A stretch of DNA of 16,897 nucleotides from Myxococcales bacterium (GTDB lineage: Bacteria; Myxococcota; Polyangia; Polyangiales; Polyangiaceae). The translations under genes and the position numbers were made by a program. The stretch lies in NCBI GenBank assembly GCA_020430865.1, contig JAGQIY010001369.1:1-16897 (forward strand), given 5' to 3'. The notes beneath the pieces were generated by a model that searched no databases, was not told where the DNA came from, and worked only from the letters and a program-made list of their open reading frames with translations. This document shows, piece after piece, positions 8,863-14,560 of the stretch; the first letter of the stretch is position 1; every line of letters begins with the position of its first letter.

Positions 8863-9750
8863 TCAACCGTTGAGCGCTTCAGCGCCGCCGATGATTTCCA
8901 TCAGCTCGGTGGTGATGGCCGCCTGGCGCGCGCGGTTGTACTGCAGGGTCAGCGAGCCGATCATGTCGCCGGCGTTCTTGGTCGCCGAGTCCATGGCCGT
9001 CATCCGAGCACCGAGCTCCGAGGCCATCGACTCGTAGAGCGCGCGCAGGATGCTGATCTCGATGTACATCGGGACTAGCCGGTCCATCAGCGCCGCCTTG
9101 TCGGGCTCGAAGATGAACTCGACCTCGTCGGTCTCGTTCGGCGTCTCCGCCTCCTCGGGCGATGGCAGACCGAGGGGGAACAGCGGCTCCGCCTTCACGA
9201 TCTGGGTCATCGCGCTCTTGAACTCGTTGTACACGATGTAGATCGCGTCGACCTTGCCCTCGAGGTAGGGCCGGAGCAGCGTGCGAGCGATGCCCTGCGC
9301 CGCGTCCAGGTTCAGGTGGTCCCAGGTGCCTTCGAAGACGTGGAACAAGGGCGCGCCGCGGCGCTTGAAGTAATCGCGCCCCTTGCGGCCGACCGTCGCG
9401 ATCTGGACCTCTTGGCCCTCGGCCGCGCGGCGCTTCCACTCACGCTCGGCGAACTTGTTGATGCTCGAGTTGAACGAGCCGCACAGGCCGCGGTCGCTCG
9501 TGACCACGAGGAAGAGCACGCTCTTCTCCTCGCGGGCCTTGAGCAGCGGATGATCGAGCCCTTCCTCACCCGCAGCCGAGACGACCTCACGCAGCACGTG
9601 ACCGGTGCGCATGGCGTACGGCCGCATGGCGGTGATGCGTTGCTGAGCGCGGTTCAAGCGTGCGCCCGCGACCATCTTCATGGCGCGGGTGATCTTCTGC
9701 GTCGACTTGACGGTGGAGATGCGCTTGCGGATTTCCTTGAGGTTCGCCAA
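8863..9750 (-). CDS. atpG: F1Fo ATP synthase gamma subunit
   Basis: Central-stalk rotor subunit that transmits rotation of the c-ring to the catalytic alpha3beta3 head at the cytosolic face. The 295 residues match the family length (about 287 in E. coli). The N-terminal helix LKEIRKRISTVKSTQKITRAMKMVAGA and the C-terminal helix LTLQYNRARQAAITTELMEIIGGAEAL are the two conserved ends that form the coiled-coil shaft. The central part holds SDRGLCGSFNSSINK, also conserved. The start is a TTG at 9748-9750, four bases after the atpA stop, with AAGGA overlapping the end of atpA. The usual next gene, atpD, is absent. Confidence 0.97.
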   Translation of the reverse strand: MANLKEIRKRISTVKSTQKITRAMKMVAGARLNRAQQRITAMRPYAMRTGHVLREVVSAAGEEGLDHPLLKAREEKSVLFLVVTSDRGLCGSFNSSINKFAEREWKRRAAEGQEVQIATVGRKGRDYFKRRGAPLFHVFEGTWDHLNLDAAQGIARTLLRPYLEGKVDAIYIVYNEFKSAMTQIVKAEPLFPLGLPSPEEAETPNETDEVEFIFEPDKAALMDRLVPMYIEISILRALYESMASELGARMTAMDSATKNAGDMIGSLTLQYNRARQAAITTELMEIIGGAEALNG

Positions 9751-9754
9751 GGGG

Positions 9755-11434
9755 TCAGTCCTTCTTGGAGGCCACGAAGCCCTTCACGAACTTCTTGATC
9801 ACCTTGTCGAGCTTCTTCGTCAGGTCATCATCGAGCTTCTTCTTCTCGCTGATGTCCTTCCAGATGCTCGAGTGCTTCTCGTCGATGTGCAGGAACAGCT
9901 CCTGCTCGAAAGCCTTCAGCGACTCGACGGGTAGGTTGTCGAGGAAGCCCTTGGTGCCGGCGTAGATGATCACGATCTGACGCTCGACCGGCTGAGGCAC
10001 GTACTGGCCCTGCTTGAGGATCTCGGTGAGGCGCTTGCCGCGCTCGAGCTGAGCACGGGTGGCAGCATCGAGGTCGCTCGCGAACTGGCTGAACGCAGCC
10101 ATCTCGCGGTACTGCGCGAGGTCGAGACGCAGCGTGCCGGCGATGCTCTTCATTGCCTTGATCTGCGCGTTGCCGCCGACGCGGCTGACCGAGATGCCGA
10201 CGTTGATGGCGGGGCGAACACCCGAGTAGAACAGGTCGCTCTCGAGGAAGATCTGACCGTCGGTGATCGAGATGACGTTGGTGGGGATGTACGCGGAGAC
10301 GTCGCCTGCCTGGGTCTCGATGATGGGAAGCGCCGTCAGCGAGCCGCCCGAGTAGGGGTCACGCTTGACCTCGAGATCGCTCTTGTTGCTCATGCCCTCG
10401 AGGGACTTCTTGGCCTCGTGCTCGGCTTCCTCGCCGATGTGCGCCTTCCCGTCTTCCCCGCGGAACTCCCAGTCCCCCGGGGGCACGTCGGTGCCCTTCT
10501 TCACCACGAAGTAGCGCTCGCCCATCTTGGCGGCGCGCTCGAGCAGACGAGAGTGAACGTAGAACACGTCGCCGGGGTACGCCTCACGGCCTGGAGGCCG
10601 GCGCAGCAGCAGTGACAGCTGGCGGTAGGCGACGGCCTGCTTCGAGAGGTCGTCGTAGATGCACAGGGCATGACCGCCGGTGTCACGGAAGTGCTCGCCG
10701 ATGGTCACGCCGGTGTACGGCGCGAGGAACTGCAGCGGCGCGGCCTCGGTCGCGGAGGCGACGACGACGGTCGTGTACTCCATCGCACCGAACTTGGTCA
10801 GGCGGTCCACCACCTGGGCGACGGTCGACGCCTTCTGACCGATGGCGACGTACACGCACTGCACGCCCTTGCCCTTCTGGTTGATGATGGTGTCGATGGC
10901 GATCGCCGTCTTGCCAGTCTGGCGGTCGCCGATGATCAGCTCACGCTGGCCGCGACCAACGGGGATCATGGAGTCGATGGCCTTGAGGCCCGTCTGCAGC
11001 GGCTCCTTGACTGGCTGGCGGCCGATGATGCCCGGCGCCTTGATCTCGATGCGGCGACGGTTCTTGGTCTCGATCGGCCCCTTGCCATCGACCGGCTGTC
11101 CCAGGGCGTTCACCACGCGCCCGAGCAGCGCATCGCCCACCGGGACGTCAGCGATGCGACCGGTGCGCTTGACGGTGTCACCCTCGCGAACCGCGGTGGC
11201 GTTGCCGAGCACGGCGACACCCACGGAGTCCTGCTCGAGGTTCAGCACCAAGCCGTAGACCTCACCAGGGAACTCGACCAGCTCACCAGCCATCGCTCCC
11301 TCGAGGCCGTACAGACGCGCGATACCGTCACCCGTGGTGAGGACGGTGCCGGTCTCCTGGACCAAGGCCTTGCGGTCGAAGTTCTGAATCTGCTTCTTGA
11401 TGATCTGAGAGATCTCGTCGGCGCTGAGCTGCAT
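9755..11434 (-). CDS. atpA: F1Fo ATP synthase alpha subunit with a lineage-type insertion
   Basis: Non-catalytic nucleotide-binding subunit of F1. At 559 residues it is longer than the usual 500-515. Walker A GDRQTGKT is at 169-176, the Walker B aspartates are in [11 protein letters not shown] (256-265), and the arginine finger is in ISVSRVGG (R418). N- and C-terminal domains are typical, including the b/delta-contacting N-terminal helix. The extra length lies between LLERAA (297-302) and [12 protein letters not shown] (from 364): 61 residues separate them here against 19 in E. coli and about 8 in Bacillus. The insert is charged, includes [20 protein letters not shown], and is in frame with no sign of a coding break. 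The ATG is preceded by GGAAAAAG. A 157-bp gap separates it from atpH; atpG follows 4 bp downstream. Confidence 0.98.
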   Translation of the reverse strand: MQLSADEISQIIKKQIQNFDRKALVQETGTVLTTGDGIARLYGLEGAMAGELVEFPGEVYGLVLNLEQDSVGVAVLGNATAVREGDTVKRTGRIADVPVGDALLGRVVNALGQPVDGKGPIETKNRRRIEIKAPGIIGRQPVKEPLQTGLKAIDSMIPVGRGQRELIIGDRQTGKTAIAIDTIINQKGKGVQCVYVAIGQKASTVAQVVDRLTKFGAMEYTTVVVASATEAAPLQFLAPYTGVTIGEHFRDTGGHALCIYDDLSKQAVAYRQLSLLLRRPPGREAYPGDVFYVHSRLLERAAKMGERYFVVKKGTDVPPGDWEFRGEDGKAHIGEEAEHEAKKSLEGMSNKSDLEVKRDPYSGGSLTALPIIETQAGDVSAYIPTNVISITDGQIFLESDLFYSGVRPAINVGISVSRVGGNAQIKAMKSIAGTLRLDLAQYREMAAFSQFASDLDAATRAQLERGKRLTEILKQGQYVPQPVERQIVIIYAGTKGFLDNLPVESLKAFEQELFLHIDEKHSSIWKDISEKKKLDDDLTKKLDKVIKKFVKGFVASKKD

Positions 11435-11591
11435 GGTTCTTTTTCCGTGAGCGAATGCTCGAGTTGGAGGCGGTGTCTGGCGTTCAGACGGCTGGTTAGT
11501 TTGCTTGCCCTGGCGGTCAGCCGCGGCGGCGACGTCGGGCGTGAGGGTTGGGATGTGAGTGGGCCGCGCCGTTGGTTGACGCGGGCCCCTG
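11435..11591 (-). other. 157-bp gap between atpH and atpA with hairpin potential
   Basis: This gap is unusually long for an atp operon whose other junctions overlap or nearly touch. GGGCC-GCG (11561-11568) can pair with CGC-GGGCCC (11580-11588) with a bulge, starting three bases after the atpH stop. GTCTG-GCGTT-CAGAC at 11475-11489 and GAGC-GAAT-GCTC at 11449-11460 are shorter inverted repeats. No open reading frame or convincing promoter is seen. It may hold a processing site or a second promoter that raises alpha and gamma expression relative to the stalk subunits. Confidence 0.4.
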
Positions 11592-12134
11592 TCAGGCTTC
11601 GAGCAGCTGACGCTCGAGGTCGTTCAAGCGACCACGCAGGCTGCCGTCGATCGTGTTGTCGCCGATGCGGGTGATCACCCCAGCGATGAGGGACGGATCC
11701 TGCTCCTTCGAGATTTGCACCTTCTTGCCGGTGGACTTCTCCAGCTGGGCCTTGAGCTTGGTGTAGTAGGCCTCGGCGAGGGGCGCCGCGCTGATCACGG
11801 TCGCGCGGATCACGCCGCCCTTCTCGTCGGACAAGGTGGTCAGGCGACGCGCGATGTCCGGGAGCACGGACAGGCGACGCCGCTGCGCGATGTAGCGGAC
11901 GCTGTTCGTGGCGAGCTGCGACAGGCCAAGCTTCGCGCTCACGTCCTTGAGGATCAGCTCACGCTTGTCCTCCGTGACGAGCGGGTTGTCCAGCACGGCA
12001 CGCAGCTCCTTGCTCTCGCTGTACACGTTCGCCAGCTTGCTCAGCTGATCCGCGATCTGCGACAGCTGACCGGCTTCGTCCGCCAGCTCGTAGATGGCCT
12101 TTGCGTAGCGGTCTGCGATGGCTCCAGCGCTCAT
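11592..12134 (-). CDS. atpH: F1Fo ATP synthase delta subunit
   Basis: Peripheral-stalk subunit (OSCP) that joins the b/b' dimer to the N-termini of alpha. The 180 residues match the family. The N-terminal domain begins [17 protein letters not shown] and contains [18 protein letters not shown]. The C-terminal end, [27 protein letters not shown], matches the characteristic [11 protein letters not shown] signature. Its ATG overlaps the atpF stop (ATGA), with GGGAGG six bases upstream. It is followed by a 157-bp gap with hairpin potential before atpA. Confidence 0.97.
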   Translation of the reverse strand: MSAGAIADRYAKAIYELADEAGQLSQIADQLSKLANVYSESKELRAVLDNPLVTEDKRELILKDVSAKLGLSQLATNSVRYIAQRRRLSVLPDIARRLTTLSDEKGGVIRATVISAAPLAEAYYTKLKAQLEKSTGKKVQISKEQDPSLIAGVITRIGDNTIDGSLRGRLNDLERQLLEA

Positions 12135-12823
12135 GCCTGGCCTCCCTTGGCGTTGACGGCTTGCTCGAGGCTCGCCAGGTACTCGTCGGCGATGCGCTGC
12201 TGATCGCTGCTCGACAGCTGCTTGACGAGCAGCTCACCCGCGGTGCTCACGGCGGCACGCACGGTCTCCCGCATCAGCTCCTCTCGCGCGGCCTTGAGCT
12301 CCTGCTCGACCAGTTGCTTGGCCTCGCGCTCCATGCGCTCCCGACGCTCCTTTGCTTCCCGGAGGATCTGCTCTCGCTCGGCGTGCGCGGCCTCGCGCAT
12401 CTCGCGACGTACGCGGTCGATCTCCTCGTCGATGTGCTTGAGCTTGTCCTCGTACTGCTTGAGGGAGGCGGACGCTTCCTTCTTCATCCTCGCGGCGTCG
12501 TCCATGCCCTTCATGATGTCCTGCTTGCGCTTCTTCAGGCCTTCCTTGATCCCGGGTCCCAGGATCTTGAACAGGATGAAGTAGAGCAGCACGCTGTTCA
12601 GCAGCAGTGCGGACACCGGCGGCGCCATGCCCTTGGGGCGGGCGATCAGGGTCGGATGGTCGATCTCGTCCGACTCGTAGATGTTGCCGTAGTACCAGTT
12701 GATGCCGTGGTGCTCACCGCCGTGAGCCTCACCGCCCTCGTGACCGCCGCCCTCGGCAGCGAAGGCCAGCGCGGGAGCCAGCAGCAGGGCGAGCAGCTGA
12801 AGCAGTGCGAAGAAGCGCTTCAT
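12131..12823 (-). CDS. atpF: F1Fo ATP synthase subunit b with signal peptide and His-rich extension
   Basis: Peripheral-stalk membrane subunit. The 230 residues exceed the usual 156-170. It starts with a cleavable-looking signal peptide (MKRFFALLQLLALLLAPALAFA, cleavage near residue 22). Residues 23-68 are then a presumably periplasmic segment with a Gly/His/Glu-rich stretch holding four His in HEGGEAHGGEHH (28-39). One transmembrane helix lies at about 69-90, and a long charged coiled coil fills 91-215. Signal-peptide-bearing b subunits occur in other Deltaproteobacteria; the His-rich stretch is less usual. The gene overlaps atpF' by one base (TGATG) with GGGGAGG eight bases upstream, and overlaps atpH by four. 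It probably forms a heterodimer with b'. Confidence 0.95.
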   Translation of the reverse strand: MKRFFALLQLLALLLAPALAFAAEGGGHEGGEAHGGEHHGINWYYGNIYESDEIDHPTLIARPKGMAPPVSALLLNSVLLYFILFKILGPGIKEGLKKRKQDIMKGMDDAARMKKEASASLKQYEDKLKHIDEEIDRVRREMREAAHAEREQILREAKERRERMEREAKQLVEQELKAAREELMRETVRAAVSTAGELLVKQLSSSDQQRIADEYLASLEQAVNAKGGQA

Positions 12824-13338
12824 CAGATCTGCCTCCCCAGCACCTTGCTGGCGATCTCACCAGCCAGGGAGTTCGATGCCTTGCCGAGCTCGAACTGGAT
12901 CTCCTTGACCTCGTCCTCGAGGCGCTCGCGGCCGTGCTCGACGATCTTCGTCACCGCGGCGCGAGCCTCGCCCAGGATCTCCGCCTCGAGCTTGGCCGTT
13001 TCCGCGCGAACCTTCTCGCGCTCCTCGGCGGCGACGCGGTTGACCCGGTCGAGCTCCGCCTCGTACTTGCGCAACAGCTCGCCGGCCTCTTCCTGCATCT
13101 TGCGGGCTTCGGCGCGAGCGCCATCGGTGCGCTTCTCTCGCTCCTCGAACACCTTCAACACGCGGTCGAAGAGCAGGCCCTTGAGCAGCACCGCCAGCGA
13201 GGCGAAGATCACCATCTGCGGGATGAAGGTGATGAGGAGATCGACTTCGATACTCGCCAGCAGGCGCGGACCAGGCAACAGCGAGCTCAGGTCGCTGAGC
13301 CCTGGCAAGGCGGTGGCGGTGATTCCGAGGGAGGGCAT
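12823..13338 (-). CDS. atpF': F1Fo ATP synthase subunit b'
   Basis: Second b-type peripheral-stalk subunit, 171 residues. A short N-terminal leader of about 30 residues precedes one membrane helix at roughly 32-57 (VDLLITFIPQMVIFASLAVLL), followed by a heptad-rich charged helix (FEEREKRTDGARAEARKMQ and onward) typical of the right-handed coiled coil of b/b'. It is the first gene of the atp operon here; atpE and atpB, which normally precede it, are not upstream. The ATG at 13338 has AAGG about ten bases upstream. A pair of b-type genes in tandem is known from cyanobacteria, alphaproteobacteria and deltaproteobacteria. Which of the two is called b or b' is by convention only. Confidence 0.93.
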   Translation of the reverse strand: MPSLGITATALPGLSDLSSLLPGPRLLASIEVDLLITFIPQMVIFASLAVLLKGLLFDRVLKVFEEREKRTDGARAEARKMQEEAGELLRKYEAELDRVNRVAAEEREKVRAETAKLEAEILGEARAAVTKIVEHGRERLEDEVKEIQFELGKASNSLAGEIASKVLGRQI

Positions 13339-13656
13339 CCTAGTGAAAACCTTCGACTTTCGGGATAGGCGGGGGACTTGCGTCGAGAGTGGGGGCTCGG
13401 CGAGAGTGGAGGCTCGGGCGAGAGGTGGGGCTCGGGTGATGGTGACCGGCGCCGTTACGGGCAGTCACCTGGAGAAGGGGGCCCTTCGAGGGGCGAGACC
13501 TAGCAAACAATTCGCGCCCGCGGAGGAGCGAACAGACAACGAATCCGGCTCGACACGTCGATTCCTGACGTGGCTCCGGGCCCTTGTAGGCGCGCGGCTC
13601 CTACCACCTCAGGCCTGGGGAGTCTAGGTGGTGCGACGCCTCGCGTAATCACTGCG
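13339..13656 (-). promoter_or_regulatory. 318-bp leader/intergenic region upstream of the atp operon
   Basis: There is no supported gene here. Reading toward atpF' (minus strand), it holds an inverted repeat ACCACCT/AGGTGGT (13603-13609 and 13626-13632) near the folK stop, which could end folK transcription. Further on are GAAGGG-GG-CCCTTC (13474-13487), GGTGAC/GTCACC (13441-13446 and 13464-13469) enclosing CCGTTACGG (13452-13460), and then three tandem repeats. The atp promoter should lie here. TTGTCT and AATTGTTTGCTAGG occur in the middle of the region, but no -35/-10 pair is convincing. Confidence 0.5.
13384..13436. repeat. Three tandem 17-18-bp repeats in the atp leader
   Basis: Units at 13384-13400, 13401-13418 and 13419-13436 read CGAGAGTGGGGGCTCGG, CGAGAGTGGAGGCTCGGG and CGAGAGGTGGGGCTCGGG. 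Each unit begins CGAG and carries CTCG near its end, so each can form a small 4-bp hairpin. The array ends 45 bp from the atpF' start codon and would lie in the mRNA leader or between promoter and start. Confidence 0.7.
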
Positions 13657-14202
13657 TCAATTCGCCACCAAGCTGCCTTTCGGGGTCTCGACGGCGCTTT
13701 CCGAGAGCCCTTCGGGGCCAACCGGCCGCCATTCGGTCGTCACTGCAACGCTCCTCACCCCCGCCCGATCCGAACGCTGGAAATGCGCCTCGAAACGCGC
13801 CCGCGCGGGGTGGACGGGAAACACGTCGAGCAGCGGCGCCAGAGCGAACGCCCGTTCCACGACTCGTGGGTGCGGTAGCGTGAGGTTGGGCGAGGTCACC
13901 GCAGGACCGTCGCTCCAGAGCAGATCGAGGTCCAGGGTGCGTGGCCCCCAGCGCTCCCGACGTTCCCGACCGTGGACGCGCTCGATCCCCAGCACCTCTT
14001 CCAGTAGCTCGACGGCCGAGAGCGAGGTCTGGAGGAGCACCGCCGCGTTGAGGAAATCTGGCTGGCGAGGCCCAATCGGCGCCGTCTCGTAGACCTTGGA
14101 GCAAGCCACGAGCGAGCCCCTCAGGCTCAGCTCCTCACGGGCGCTACGCAAGGTTGCGAGCCGATCTCCGAGGTTCGCACCGAGTCCGATCACCACCAGC
14201 AT
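13657..14202 (-). CDS. folK: 2-amino-4-hydroxy-6-hydroxymethyldihydropteridine pyrophosphokinase
   Basis: Transfers pyrophosphate from ATP to 6-hydroxymethyl-7,8-dihydropterin in folate synthesis; cytosolic, monomeric. The 181 residues match the family (about 159 in E. coli) with a 20-30-residue C-terminal extension. It opens with VVIGLGANLGDR and has YETAPIGPRQPDFLNAAV (38-55), the HPPK signature RWGPRTLDLDLLW (84-96, Mg-binding D91 and D93) and LPHPRVVERAFALAPL (109-124). The ATG at 14202 is three bases after GAGAGG. No other folate gene is next to it. It is followed at 318 bp by the atp operon on the same strand and is divergent from a small membrane-protein gene. Confidence 0.96.
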   Translation of the reverse strand: MLVVIGLGANLGDRLATLRSAREELSLRGSLVACSKVYETAPIGPRQPDFLNAAVLLQTSLSAVELLEEVLGIERVHGRERRERWGPRTLDLDLLWSDGPAVTSPNLTLPHPRVVERAFALAPLLDVFPVHPARARFEAHFQRSDRAGVRSVAVTTEWRPVGPEGLSESAVETPKGSLVAN

Positions 14203-14215
14203 CCGCCTCTCATGC

Positions 14216-14227
14216 GCGCTCGAGCGC
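14216..14227. promoter_or_regulatory. 12-bp perfect palindrome upstream of folK
   Basis: GCGCTCGAGCGC, a perfect palindrome 14 bases before the folK ATG, in the divergent region shared with the 44-residue gene. It could be an operator. In DNA this GC-rich it may also be chance. Confidence 0.3.
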
Positions 14228-14256
14228 CGAAGCTCAAGTCAAACTGGCTCGGGTGA

Positions 14257-14277
14257 AGCGCTCAGCGCTGTGATATC
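14257..14277 (+). promoter_or_regulatory. Palindrome plus -10-like box ahead of the 44-aa gene
   Basis: AGCGCT-C-AGCGCT (14257-14269) is a perfect 13-base inverted repeat. GATATC (14272-14277), preceded by TGT, resembles a -10 box and ends eight bases before the ATG at 14286. This would give a transcript starting at or within two bases of the start codon, which fits the lack of a ribosome-binding site. No clear -35 is seen. Confidence 0.35.
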
Positions 14278-14285
14278 GGTTCGCC

Positions 14286-14420
14286 ATGTCGTTGCTCGGC
14301 CTGACCCACGGGGAGCTGTTCGTGGTCGTGTTCGTGCTCGTCGTGGTGGTGGCCGCGCCTTGGTTCCCCAAGTTCGGCGCTTGGGTCGCTGACCGGCTGA
14401 TGGGCAACGACGACGAATAG
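14286..14420 (+). CDS. 44-residue TatA-shaped membrane protein
   Basis: A very short gene: ATG at 14286, TAG at 14418-14420. The product starts MSLLGLTHGELFVVVFVLVV, a membrane helix of about 16-20 residues (10-24, mostly Val/Phe/Leu), followed by APWFPKFGAWVADRL, which can form an amphipathic helix, and an acidic end NDDE. A short helix after a G-x-x-x-x-E-L start, then P-K-F-G, is the layout of TatA/TatE proteins, but it lacks the long charged tail and the canonical FG hinge, so homology is not established. It might also be a small holin-like or membrane-stress protein. There is no Shine-Dalgarno sequence; a -10-like box lies directly upstream. It is divergent from folK. Coding status rests on the sensible topology and the promoter context. 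Confidence 0.55.
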   Translation: MSLLGLTHGELFVVVFVLVVVVAAPWFPKFGAWVADRLMGNDDE

Positions 14421-14548
14421 TGCGGGTCCCCCCAGCGCGTTGCTGCTCTCGGATCGGGATCGGGGGGTGAGGACCAACGCTGCTGCTCCCGAGCGTCCAC
14501 CTGTGCGCTGCGATGGCGATTGAGTGGCAACCAGCGCCGGCCCGTGGG
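14421..14548. other. Intergenic gap with C/G runs and a direct repeat
   Basis: CCCCCC (14428-14433) faces GGGGGG (14462-14467), a possible long-loop hairpin after the 44-residue gene. GCGTTGCTGCTCTCGG and AACGCTGCTGCTCCCGAG form an imperfect direct repeat spanning about 14436-14492. No gene is seen. Confidence 0.3.
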
Positions 14549-14560
14549 TAGTATGCGGCC
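14525..14560 (+). promoter_or_regulatory. Candidate leaderless promoter of the DUF4388-like protein gene
   Basis: TAGTAT at 14549-14554 is a good -10 candidate, with TGGCAA at 14525-14530 as a weak -35 at 18-bp spacing. The hexamer ends six bases before the GTG at 14561, so transcription would start at the start codon itself. The TAG of this hexamer is also an in-frame stop, which fixes the coding start downstream of it. Confidence 0.4.

Noticed and set aside
10670..11674. 334-codon plus-strand frame opposite atpA
   Set aside because: Shadow of the conserved alpha subunit with no independent support.
13384..13436. Tandem repeats as a CRISPR array
   Set aside because: The units are directly adjacent without spacers and only three in number.
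12101..13627. 508-codon plus-strand frame opposite atpF and atpF'
   Set aside because: Antisense to well-supported ATP synthase genes, with a Leu/Arg/Ser-biased composition and no domain; explained by codon bias.
14216..14269. Palindromes near folK as a recombination or attachment site
   Set aside because: No integrase, tRNA or other mobile gene is nearby; a regulatory or chance origin is simpler.
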